Origin: Bacillota bacterium
GTDB taxonomy: Bacteria; Bacillota; Clostridia; Christensenellales; UMGS416
NCBI GenBank assembly: GCA_023435705.1
Contig: JAEYRH010000005.1
Location: 62,001-126,000, forward strand
Length of the DNA: 64,000 bases
Direction: 5' to 3'
Shown: piece by piece, positions 52,607 to 59,506 of the stretch
Position numbering within the stretch: position 1 is the first letter of the stretch
Layout of the letters: each line of letters opens with the position of its first letter
Position numbers and translations under genes: made by a program
Notes under the pieces: generated by a model
The model's database searches: none
The model's input: the letters and a program-made list of their open reading frames with translations, nothing else
What the model was told of the DNA's origin: nothing

Positions 52607-53821
52607 TCAATGGAACAACACAACAAAATCCCCTACGATCAACAGGATCACACCCAACGCTGTCGCAATCAGCATCACCGGCAGCGCGATCCTCATTTCA
52701 CGATCCACACCGGACATCGACGTGAAAGTGGAGCTGCCTGTGAAGTTCATCGCGCCGTAAGCCGATAAGGACGGCAGCACGAGCAAATAGGCGATTGCCT
52801 TCATCCACGCCTCAAGCGACATTGGCGGCACCCAGCCCGCCAGCAGGATCACTCCAACCGCCCACAGCATGCCAACCAGCGCGCCTTTGAACGAGAATGC
52901 CCTTCCGGGGATCCATGGCAGGAGCACCGGCGTGAGCACGCAACCGGCAAGGACTGTTCCGAGATATGCCACAAGATCCATGAAGCCGAAATGCCCGAAG
53001 CCGATTGCGTTCAGGATGAACAGGATGCCAAACACAATCATCATGGGCTTCAGTGCCATCACGACTTCCAGCGGCGCGAGCACCAGCCGGTCCCACAGCG
53101 TGAAGCGGACCCTCCGCATTTCCTCTGAAGCCTTCATTCCGGCAGCCAGATATGCCTTCAGGTCCTCGGCCCGCACCGGCCCATAGGTCACTTTGAACCC
53201 GGTTTTCTTAGCAACCTCGTGTGCAGCCACGCCCACCGCACCCAACTGGGGTAAGATTAGGGTCCGGTGGCTTACAATCTGCTTCAGGCGCGATTGGTCT
53301 ATCCTGTGCACCAACTCTTCTGTGCCGAATGTACCCTTCCCTGCCGCGCACCACACATTGATGCCCTTGGTATCAAGCACCAGGATCCAGGCATCTACAC
53401 CTGGAAATTCCTTGCGAAGCCGGTCAAAGGTCATCTTGTAGTTGGCAGTCACCAGAACAGGTGATTTGTCATCGGGGCTGCCCACACAATACAAGCCTGG
53501 ATCTACACTGTAATCCATCCTGCCAATATTCCAGCGGGCCTTCCAGGAGCCCAGCATATCACCGGCTGACAACACAGTGCTCACTTTGGGCACCGGGCCA
53601 ACCGGGGTATCCACATACCCCGCAATCCATTTGTGCCGGCGTTCCACCTTGGTGTCACAGCTGCAGGCTTGTCCAACCTCTTTGGCATTGTTTACTGCGG
53701 TTTGCGCTGGGGCCGGGCAACAAGGTTCAGGGGTTTTTATAGCGGTTGGCGCGGCAGTTTGATTGCATCCGCATGGCTGCTTTCTCTTTCGCGGGGAACC
53801 GGAACAGCAGGATTCGGGCAT
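52607..53821 (-). CDS. hgcA: HgcA, corrinoid mercury methyltransferase, with Cys-rich N-terminal extension
   Basis: A 404-residue membrane protein. Residues about 64-235 form the corrinoid-binding domain, with the diagnostic cap-helix motif NVWCAAGKGTFGTEEL (155-170; Cys158 is the lower axial ligand of cobalt). Before it come GPVPKVSTVL, GRMDYSVDPGLY and VLVTANYKMTFD. The C-terminal third (about 245-403) holds five membrane helices. HgcA takes a methyl group from the folate/C1 pool via its corrinoid and gives it to Hg(II), making methylmercury. The N-terminal 60 residues are extra and carry four cysteine pairs (5/6, 17/19, 34/35, 53/55). The ATG at 53821 follows GAGGTGAAG. Upstream, after a 256-bp gap, lies arsC. 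Confidence 0.97.
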   Translation of the reverse strand: MPESCCSGSPRKRKQPCGCNQTAAPTAIKTPEPCCPAPAQTAVNNAKEVGQACSCDTKVERRHKWIAGYVDTPVGPVPKVSTVLSAGDMLGSWKARWNIGRMDYSVDPGLYCVGSPDDKSPVLVTANYKMTFDRLRKEFPGVDAWILVLDTKGINVWCAAGKGTFGTEELVHRIDQSRLKQIVSHRTLILPQLGAVGVAAHEVAKKTGFKVTYGPVRAEDLKAYLAAGMKASEEMRRVRFTLWDRLVLAPLEVVMALKPMMIVFGILFILNAIGFGHFGFMDLVAYLGTVLAGCVLTPVLLPWIPGRAFSFKGALVGMLWAVGVILLAGWVPPMSLEAWMKAIAYLLVLPSLSAYGAMNFTGSSTFTSMSGVDREMRIALPVMLIATALGVILLIVGDFVVLFH

Positions 53822-53861
53822 TTTCTTCACCTCAGTTAAACAGTTCGCAAGATATTCAAAA

Positions 53862-54062
53862 GTACTTTTGTGTGGCAAAAGTACCAAAACCAACCGGGGG
53901 TGGCATGTTTCTGAGACCTCACCTCAAAGCCCAACGGGCGGGCCGAAGACAACTCCTCAGTCGCTAAGCTCCTTCGTCAAACAGTCTCTCGGCCTATTCG
54001 CCCTTATGGGCTTTTCGGCTGAGGGGAAACATGAAAACCCCCGGACCCCCAAAGAAACGAAA
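53862..54062 (-). repeat. Non-coding structured element, possible dispersed repeat, upstream of hgcA
   Basis: About 200 bp between arsC and hgcA hold no credible gene but several stem-loops: GTACTTTTG-TGTGG-CAAAAGTAC (53862-53884) and GCCCATAAGGGC on the minus strand at about 54000-54011. The text contains fragments (GTTTGACGAAGGAGC, GACTGAGGAGTTGTC) that I associate with repeated non-coding elements in clostridial genomes; I cannot verify copies here. A weak hgcA promoter overlaps one end: TTGCCA (53873-53878) and TATCTT (53849-53854), spacer 18 bp. Other frames across it are not coding. Confidence 0.45.
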
Positions 54063-54077
54063 GGATAAATACGGAGG

Positions 54078-54488
54078 TTAGATCTCCCCAGCCTGCACCC
54101 TGCGCTTCAAATCCAACACCTTCTGCTCAATATCCCTGGCTGTTTCATCAAACAAGCTATCCGGCCCGCCGGTCGGATCAGCGAGCCCCCAATCCTCCCG
54201 GTGGCGGCTTGGCAGCCAGGGGCACTCCACGCCGCAGCCCATTGTCACGACGATGTCCACCGGTGGCAGCTCGCTTAGGATCTTAGGGTGCTGACCGGTT
54301 TCGGTCATATCCACGCCGTAAAGCCTTTTCATCGCGCGCACGGCATCAGGATTGATCTGAGGCTTCAACTCTGTGCCGGCAGAGACAGCCTCAAACGCGT
54401 CTGCTGCATACAGCTTCGCCAATGCCTCAGCCATTTGTGACCGGCAGGAATTGTGTGTGCAGATGAAGGCAACGGTGGGCTTGCTCAT
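54078..54488 (-). CDS. arsC: Arsenate reductase, low-molecular-weight phosphatase type
   Basis: A 136-residue enzyme reducing arsenate to arsenite. The phosphate-loop with catalytic cysteine reads CTHNSCRSQMAEA (about 10-22). The distal pair is seen in VTMGCGVECPW (Cys near 84 and 88), as in thioredoxin-coupled ArsC (pI258 type). DPTGG follows, as in this family. It is the last gene after arsR-acr3 and supplies arsenite for Acr3. Confidence 0.95.
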   Translation of the reverse strand: MSKPTVAFICTHNSCRSQMAEALAKLYAADAFEAVSAGTELKPQINPDAVRAMKRLYGVDMTETGQHPKILSELPPVDIVVTMGCGVECPWLPSRHREDWGLADPTGGPDSLFDETARDIEQKVLDLKRRVQAGEI

Positions 54489-54513
54489 TGCGGGATCATC
54501 CTCCAGACTGGAT

Positions 54514-55572
54514 TCACTGGGACTCTTTAAACCAATGCCGCGTGTTGTTTGCGATGCGGACCAGCGTGAGCATTACGGGCACTTCCACCAGCACGCCTAC
54601 GATGGTGGCCAGCGCCACCGGCGACGTCGGCCCAAACAAGGATATGGCAACCGCCACAGAAAGTTCAAAGAAGTTGGACGCCCCGATCATGCCGGCGGGG
54701 CAAGCAATGTCATGGGGCAGCTTGAGTGCCTTGCCGGCAAGATAGGAGATAAAGAAGATCAGGAAGGTTTGCAGTGTCAACGGAATCGCAATCAGCACGA
54801 TGTGGAGAGGGTTGTTTAGGATCACATCCCCCTGAAAGGAGAATATGATGACAAGTGTCAGCAGCAATCCAATCATGGTCACATTGTTGAATTTCGGGAT
54901 AAATGTCTGATTGAAATACTCGGCGCCTTTCCTCCGCGTGACCAGCGTGCGGGTGAGGATGCCGCCCGCCAGGGGGATCACCACAAACAACACCACCGAC
55001 AGCAGCAGTGTGTCCCACGGGATGGATATGCCGCCGATGCCCAGTAACAAAGCAACAATGGGAGTAAAGGCCACCAAGATGATCAAATCGTTGGTGGCGA
55101 CTTGCACCAGGGTATAGGCCGGATTGCCCTTTGTGAGGTGGCTCCACACAAACACCATGGCTGTGCACGGGGCTGCGCCCAGCAAGATCGCCCCTGCCAG
55201 ATAATCCCTGGCAAGCTCAGCTGGGATCAGCGCCTTGAACACGATAAAGAAGAAGAATGCGGCAATGGCAAACATGGTGAAGGGCTTGATCAGCCAATTT
55301 GCCACCCACGTTACAAACAAGCCCTTGGGATTTTTACCCACCTGCCGGATGCTGGCAAAATCCACCTTCATCATCATGGGGTAGATCATCAACCAGATCA
55401 GTATGGCGATGGGAATGGAAACATGCGCAACCTCAAACCGGCCCAAAAACGCCGGGATGCCGGCCAGAAACCTGCCGATCAGCACACCAGCCACCATGCA
55501 GAGCACCACCCAGACAGTGAGGAACTTTTCAAAAAAACCAATGCCAACATTCTTCTCATTTACGGGGTCCAT
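54514..55572 (-). CDS. acr3: Acr3 family arsenite efflux transporter
   Basis: A 352-residue membrane protein with ten helices. The conserved cysteine is in the Acr3 motif GAAPCTAMVFVWSHLTKG, followed by ATNDLIILVAF. The C-terminal GASNFFELSVAVAI is typical. It expels As(III)/Sb(III) using the proton gradient. The ATG at 55572 overlaps the end of arsR by 17 bp, so it is coupled to arsR. The longer upstream frame is a shadow of arsR. Confidence 0.95.
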   Translation of the reverse strand: MDPVNEKNVGIGFFEKFLTVWVVLCMVAGVLIGRFLAGIPAFLGRFEVAHVSIPIAILIWLMIYPMMMKVDFASIRQVGKNPKGLFVTWVANWLIKPFTMFAIAAFFFFIVFKALIPAELARDYLAGAILLGAAPCTAMVFVWSHLTKGNPAYTLVQVATNDLIILVAFTPIVALLLGIGGISIPWDTLLLSVVLFVVIPLAGGILTRTLVTRRKGAEYFNQTFIPKFNNVTMIGLLLTLVIIFSFQGDVILNNPLHIVLIAIPLTLQTFLIFFISYLAGKALKLPHDIACPAGMIGASNFFELSVAVAISLFGPTSPVALATIVGVLVEVPVMLTLVRIANNTRHWFKESQ

Positions 55573-55930
55573 CGGTTGAGCCCTCCTTACGAATCGCCGG
55601 GCAGCAGCACGCTTTCTTGCGATCATCCGAGACTTTGCAGATGCACTGCTCCTTTTCACCGGTGAGCAGCTGCAGAAACCCAATGAAATCCTCCGCCCTT
55701 TTGCGGTTCAGCGAATAATACATCCACACGCCATCCCTGCGACCCACCACAAGCCCGCAGTCGGTGAGCACCTTCATGTGGTGCGACAACGTGGGCTGGG
55801 TGATGTGGAAATGCTCGAGCAACCGGCAGGCGCACAGCTCTCCACAGGAGAGCATATCCACGATGCCCAGGCGGTTGCGGTCTGACAAGGCTTTGAGGAT
55901 GGCGATTTGTTCTTCTGATTTCAATATCAT
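55556..55930 (-). CDS. arsR: ArsR family metalloregulator
   Basis: A 124-residue repressor. The winged helix covers about 8-80 (LKALSDRNRLGIVDML, HITQPTLSHHMKVL). The metalloid-binding motif is ELCACRLLEHF (Cys33, Cys35). A cysteine-rich tail follows (Cys96, 98, 108-110), reminiscent of As(III)-binding C-terminal sites in some ArsR proteins. It starts the acr3-arsC unit. A promoter and dyad lie directly upstream. Confidence 0.95.
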   Translation of the reverse strand: MILKSEEQIAILKALSDRNRLGIVDMLSCGELCACRLLEHFHITQPTLSHHMKVLTDCGLVVGRRDGVWMYYSLNRKRAEDFIGFLQLLTGEKEQCICKVSDDRKKACCCPAIRKEGSTDGPRK

Positions 55931-55972
55931 CTACTGGAATACCCCTCATCACATTGACGGCGATCTATATCC

Positions 55973-56008
55973 AGTATATGCAAGGCATTGATGATTGTCA
56001 ATGTCTAA
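55973..56008 (-). promoter_or_regulatory. Promoter and candidate ArsR operator of arsR-acr3-arsC
   Basis: On the minus strand TTGACA (55996-56001) and TATACT (55973-55978) are 17 bp apart. The dyad CATTGA-CAATCA-TCAATG overlaps the -35 element and spacer (about 55986-56003), where ArsR repressors bind. Confidence 0.7.
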
Positions 56009-56070
56009 AAATATGAAGCCCCTCCCCAGTTTATGCCTAATCAACCGTTGAGGCCATTGGGGGAGAGGCT
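56009..56070 (-). terminator. Terminator after the small-protein genes
   Basis: Arms AAGCCTCTCCCCC and GGGGAGGGGCTT on the minus strand enclose a GC-poor interior, followed by CATATTTTTAG. It separates the permease-small ORF unit from arsR-acr3-arsC. Confidence 0.75.
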
Positions 56071-56088
56071 TGTTGTGGGTGCCACCGC

Positions 56089-56229
56089 TCAGCAGCAGCG
56101 GTTCTGCTCCTGCTTCTCTTTGGAGGGCTTGTTTGTTTGAGTGTGGGAGCCGCATCCGCAGCCAGTTGAAGCAGGCGTGCTCCCGGTCGGGCAGCAGTTG
56201 GGCGTCTCTTCGGTCTTCTTTCCGAACAT
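56089..56229 (-). CDS. Small cysteine-rich protein in the ars cluster
   Basis: Forty-six codons, MFGKKTEETPNCCPTGSTPA at the start, then CGCG and a final CC. The ATG at 56229 follows AAGGAGG. Seven of 46 residues are cysteine, in CC, CGC and CC pairs, and the rest is polar, so it could be a thiolate-rich metallochaperone or buffer. The same pair types appear in the HgcA extension and the permease loop. No known family is recognised. Confidence 0.7.
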   Translation of the reverse strand: MFGKKTEETPNCCPTGSTPASTGCGCGSHTQTNKPSKEKQEQNRCC

Positions 56230-56260
56230 GGTGAATCCTCCTTTCAAGTATTCTATTGGT

Positions 56261-56398
56261 TCAGCAGCAATACTGTTCCTTGTATTCCCTGCACTCCAGC
56301 CTGCAAAAGTGATCCTTCTCCTGATCCTGTTCCACCATGGGCATCGCCGTAAGGGCAACCTCCAACAATACGTCAAACATAGTCTTCATTTCTTTCAT
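56261..56398 (-). CDS. Small protein with CxxEC and C-terminal CC
   Basis: Forty-five residues beginning MKEMKTMFDVLLEVALTAMP and ending with CRLECREYKEQYCC. Several in-frame ATGs (56410, 56398, 56389) are possible; the last has the best spacing to AAGG. The CxxEC motif is shared with the protein encoded just upstream. It lies in line with the permease gene and the other two small genes. Unrecognised. Confidence 0.55.
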   Translation of the reverse strand: MKEMKTMFDVLLEVALTAMPMVEQDQEKDHFCRLECREYKEQYCC

Positions 56399-56439
56399 CC
56401 TTTCTTTCATCCTATCGCAGGGTTCTGTTCCAGCCTGGC

Positions 56440-56577
56440 TCAGGAGAGCTCATGGCTGCGGGCTTGATACCCGATGCATTCCACCTTGCAGTATTCCTGT
56501 TCCGCCGAATTGTTTTCCGGCAGAATCAAGAGCACCACCATCACAAACAGTACAAAAATGATCATCAACATATCCAT
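56440..56577 (-). CDS. Small single-helix protein with CxxEC motif
   Basis: Forty-five residues. An N-terminal hydrophobic helix (about 3-20) is followed by a polar tail with CKVECIGYQ. A GGAGAG site fits the ATG at 56571 better than that at 56577. It begins 14 bp after the permease stop and is likely co-transcribed. The tail motif resembles that of the next small gene (CRLEC). Function unknown. Confidence 0.6.
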   Translation of the reverse strand: MDMLMIIFVLFVMVVLLILPENNSAEQEYCKVECIGYQARSHELS

Positions 56578-56590
56578 CTCTCCTATTCTG

Positions 56591-57688
56591 TTAGCCAAAG
56601 ACTGTAAAGATCAATTCATAAAGGTATCCCAGCAGGATTGCCCCACCCAGCAAATAGGCCACATACAGCCCGATGGCCTTCCTTTTGAGGATCGTGGCCA
56701 ATCCAGCCAGCACGCCTGCGCTGGTGCCCGGGCCGGTGATCATGAAAGCCAGCATCGCACCGGGGCTCACACCGCTGGCGAGCAGTGATTGGATCAATGG
56801 CACCGACGCATCGCCGTTCACATATAGCGGCAGGCCCAACAATGCAGCCAGCGGCACTGCAAATATATTGTTCTGCCCGAAGAGCGCGGAGATCCACTCC
56901 TGCGGGATGAATCGGTTGATCAGGTATCCGATGCCAGCGAACAGCGCAAAGAGCGGCAGGATCCTCAGCACGCCCACTTCAAAGACTGCCTTGAGCAGCT
57001 TGTCCACCTTATACTTGGCGAAGAACGAGCCAATGGGCTTAACCTGCATGGGCGGCTCCATCGCCAGCGCCCCAGTGCCGCAGCCACAGCCGCACGCTGC
57101 CACCGGTTGCTCACCTCCACAGTCGCAGCCGGTATCTTCCTCAGCTGCAGAGCAGCAGGACACCTTGGCAACAGGGGTTAGCTGCCCGGTGCACCCGCAG
57201 CTGCCGGAGGCTTTGCCGGCGTCTTTGGAGGCAAACCGCAGCTGGTCCTTCAGGATGCCTGTCTTCCTCTCAATCACATGGGTGGCATACCCCGAGCCCA
57301 GGCCAATCAGCACCGATGCCACAGCAAGCGATATGGCAAAGACCGGGCTGACCACTCCGGACAAAAGAATAAACCCCTCCGGGCTCATGAGCGGCGAAGA
57401 CGTCAGGAACGCCATGACGGGCCCCCAAGGCAACGCCGTTGCCACCATGGAAAGCACCACGGCCATCGTGCCGCAGGCGCAGAATGGCGTGAACGCACCG
57501 AACAGGACCGTGGCAGGAACCGACACCGCAGACCGGCGCATGAGCCAGTTCCGCATCCGGCCCGGATCCACATACACCTGCATCACCCCAGCCACCAGCA
57601 CACCGATTGCCAGAGCCGGCAGGTTGTGCCACAGCGTGCCCAGCACATACAGGACCGTGTCCTTCAAAAGACCCCAAACAAACTCCAT
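56591..57688 (-). CDS. ArsP/SO_0444-like permease with Cys-rich central loop
   Basis: A 365-residue membrane protein of the DUF318 permease family, with about eight helices in two halves. The conserved motif TPFCACGT (67-74; Cys70, Cys72) lies in the first half, and PLYVNGDASVPLIQ and ITGPGTSAGVLAG in the second. ArsP members expel trivalent organoarsenicals, while SO_0444 members expel Cu/Zn. The cytoplasmic loop 163-204 carries nine cysteines in CGC, CC, CDC and CGCGC arrangements. Substrate is inferred as a soft metal or organometal. The ATG at 57688 follows AAGGAGA. Confidence 0.9.
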   Translation of the reverse strand: MEFVWGLLKDTVLYVLGTLWHNLPALAIGVLVAGVMQVYVDPGRMRNWLMRRSAVSVPATVLFGAFTPFCACGTMAVVLSMVATALPWGPVMAFLTSSPLMSPEGFILLSGVVSPVFAISLAVASVLIGLGSGYATHVIERKTGILKDQLRFASKDAGKASGSCGCTGQLTPVAKVSCCSAAEEDTGCDCGGEQPVAACGCGCGTGALAMEPPMQVKPIGSFFAKYKVDKLLKAVFEVGVLRILPLFALFAGIGYLINRFIPQEWISALFGQNNIFAVPLAALLGLPLYVNGDASVPLIQSLLASGVSPGAMLAFMITGPGTSAGVLAGLATILKRKAIGLYVAYLLGGAILLGYLYELIFTVFG

Positions 57689-57712
57689 ATGAATCACTCT
57701 CCTTGCTATAAT

Positions 57713-57728
57713 ATCGTATTTTTACGAT
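57713..57728. promoter_or_regulatory. ArsR-type operator before the permease gene
   Basis: The perfect dyad ATCGTA-TTTT-TACGAT lies 25 bp upstream of the permease ATG. The same dyad, with two mismatches, sits in the promoter of the arsR gene at 57776-58081. Confidence 0.75.
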
Positions 57729-57775
57729 GCACTTGAGCATAGGGACCCACCTCATGCAGCGCATGAGGCCTGGGC

Positions 57776-58081
57776 CTAGTCTATCAATGATTTATGGATC
57801 GCGGAGCAGAACTCCTCCAGAAACGGCAGGTTCAAAAAGAAGCAAGTCCACTGGCTGCGCTTTTCCCTAAGGATGATGCCCGCCTGCTCCAGCACTGCCA
57901 GGTGCTGCGACACCGTGGATTGTGCCAAGCCGGTGCTCGCAACCACATCAGACACACTAATACCATTTTCAAAATACTCAATCCTGTCACAACAGGTGCC
58001 AATCGTTTTGTCTTTCAAAGCCTTGATGATCGCAAACCTGGTCTCGTTCCCCAGTGCGTTGCATATTTTGACGATATCCAT
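57776..58081 (-). CDS. ArsR family metalloregulator (second copy)
   Basis: A 101-residue winged-helix repressor. It starts MDIVKICNALGNETRFAIIK, the recognition helix is STVSQHLAVLEQAGII, and cysteines are at 7, 30/31, 80 and 92. The CC pair at 30/31 and Cys92 lie outside the usual ELCVCDL site, so it belongs to a different metal-binding type from the other ArsR. GGAG precedes the ATG at 58081. It sits at the head of the permease/small-protein unit and is presumably its repressor. Confidence 0.9.
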   Translation of the reverse strand: MDIVKICNALGNETRFAIIKALKDKTIGTCCDRIEYFENGISVSDVVASTGLAQSTVSQHLAVLEQAGIILREKRSQWTCFFLNLPFLEEFCSAIHKSLID

Positions 58082-58110
58082 TGCAGTCTCCATCGGTTTT
58101 TTGCGATGCA

Positions 58111-58139
58111 ATTGTATCGTAATTTTCCGATCTTGTAAA
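58111..58139 (-). promoter_or_regulatory. Promoter with ArsR operator, arsR2 unit
   Basis: TTTACA (58134-58139) and TACAAT (58111-58116) are separated by 17 bp on the minus strand. The imperfect dyad ATCGGAAAATTACGAT (58116-58131) fills the spacer and matches the perfect dyad before the permease gene, so one repressor probably controls both. Confidence 0.8.
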
Positions 58140-58182
58140 GTACTTTGTCAAAACAAACCACAAATCTTTTTAGGATATTCAC

Positions 58183-58213
58183 TTGACTTGAAGTTTACTT
58201 TAAGTTTTATACT
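58183..58213 (+). promoter_or_regulatory. Promoter with 19-bp spacer, MerR type
   Basis: TTGACT (58183-58188) and TATACT (58208-58213) are 19 bp apart. Within the spacer is a dyad, CTTGAAGT-TT-ACTTTAAG (58187-58204). An over-long spacer bisected by a dyad is the hallmark of promoters activated by MerR-family proteins such as AdhR/NmlR. No merR gene is in the window. Confidence 0.7.
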
Positions 58214-58247
58214 TACACCCGAAAACAGCTCACAAGGAAAGGGACAG

Positions 58248-59369
58248 ATGAAAATGAGCTACTTGGGTAATGAGATCCCGAAGCTGGGGTTTGGATTGAT
58301 GCGGCTGCCGATGGCCGGTGGAGAAATTGACCTTGAGCAGGTCAAGCAGATGGTTGACCGGTTTATGGCACAGGGCTTCACCTACTTTGACACTGCGTAC
58401 GTATATCACGGAGGAAAATCAGAAGTGGCGGCACGGGAGGCGCTGGTCAAGCGGTATCCCAGAGAAGCTTACCAGTTGGCCACCAAGCTGCCGGTTTGGA
58501 TGGCAAACAAGCCCGAAGACCTGCAACCCCTGTTTGACACGCAGTTGGAGCGCACCGGGGCTGGCTACATCGATTATTACCTGTTGCACGCGCTGGATCG
58601 TGACCGGATTGTGCATCTGGAAAAAATCGGCGCCTGGGAGTTTGGGCGCAGTCTTAAGGAGCAGGGCTTGATCCGTCATCTGGGCTTCTCCTTCCACGAT
58701 GAAGCAAAATACCTGGATGAGCTGCTCACCAGCCACCCGGAAGCGGAGTTTGTGCAGCTCCAGATCAACTATGCCGACTGGGAAGATGACAAGGTTCAGT
58801 CCCGTCTGTGCTACGAGATTGCCCGCAAGCACAACAAACCGGTCATCATCATGGAGCCGCTTAAGGGCGGGGCGCTTGCGGCGATGGGTCCGGAAGTGCA
58901 GGCACTGTTCAAGGCTACGAGTCCAAATGACTCCGTGGCATCGTGGGCCTTGCGTTTCGCAGCGTCTCTGGATGGCATCATCACAGTGCTGAGCGGCATG
59001 TCCAATACAGAGCAGATGGATGACAACCTGGCCACGATGGCGCAGTTTCAGCCGTTGAGCGCAGATGACCGGGCAGTGATCGCGCAAGCGCTTGAAGAGC
59101 TGAAGAAGGTGCCCACGGTGCCGTGCACAGCCTGCCGCTATTGCACAGACGATTGCCCGCAGAAGATCAACATCCCCGGTGTGTTCGACGCCTACAACAA
59201 CTATCTGCGTTACCAGAACGCTGATGGCGCGAAGGGCAACTACCGCTGGGCAGTCGGCAGCGGCGGAAAAGCTTCCGCCTGCATCGCATGCGGCGCATGC
59301 GAAAGCCATTGCCCGCAGCACATCCCGATCATCAACCGCCTGGCGGATGCGGCAAAGATATTGGAGTAA
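58248..59369 (+). CDS. Aldo/keto reductase with C-terminal ferredoxin module
   Basis: A 373-residue protein with an aldo/keto reductase barrel (1-285; FDTAYVYHGG holds the catalytic Asp/Tyr, TKLP the Lys, LLHALD the His). A C-terminal module follows with CTACRYCTDDCP and CIACGACESHCP for two [4Fe-4S] clusters. It is the third such enzyme in the window. AAGGAAAGG precedes the ATG at 58248. The MerR-type promoter suggests induction by an aldehyde or thiol-reactive stress. Confidence 0.93.
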   Translation: MKMSYLGNEIPKLGFGLMRLPMAGGEIDLEQVKQMVDRFMAQGFTYFDTAYVYHGGKSEVAAREALVKRYPREAYQLATKLPVWMANKPEDLQPLFDTQLERTGAGYIDYYLLHALDRDRIVHLEKIGAWEFGRSLKEQGLIRHLGFSFHDEAKYLDELLTSHPEAEFVQLQINYADWEDDKVQSRLCYEIARKHNKPVIIMEPLKGGALAAMGPEVQALFKATSPNDSVASWALRFAASLDGIITVLSGMSNTEQMDDNLATMAQFQPLSADDRAVIAQALEELKKVPTVPCTACRYCTDDCPQKINIPGVFDAYNNYLRYQNADGAKGNYRWAVGSGGKASACIACGACESHCPQHIPIINRLADAAKILE

Positions 59370-59398
59370 CTGCATCACAAGGCATCAAGAGCAATATG

Positions 59399-59434
59399 GC
59401 CTCCCGCCCATCCACGGTGCGGGAGGCTTCTTTT
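59399..59434 (+). terminator. Terminator of the aldo/keto reductase
   Basis: A perfect 9-bp stem GCCTCCCGC / GCGGGAGGC is followed by TTCTTTT. Confidence 0.85.
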
Positions 59435-59506
59435 GCTGGAGCCGCTTATTTTACACCGCCGTAAGAATCTGATAGAATCCAAGGATCAACTAACGAGGAG
59501 ATAAGT

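Noticed and set aside
52310..53821. hgcAB as subunits of the acetyl-CoA synthase corrinoid protein (CFeSP)
   Set aside because: CFeSP large subunits lack the NVWCAAGK cap helix and C-terminal membrane helices, and no other acs genes are present.
53763..54068. Plus-strand frame of 101 codons upstream of hgcA
   Set aside because: It starts within hgcA antisense sequence and crosses the structured non-coding insert; composition is not coding-like.
57750..57768. Hairpin CCTCATGC-AGC-GCATGAGG as terminator of arsR2
   Set aside because: There is no T-run on either side; it may be a processing or regulatory stem, but termination cannot be claimed.
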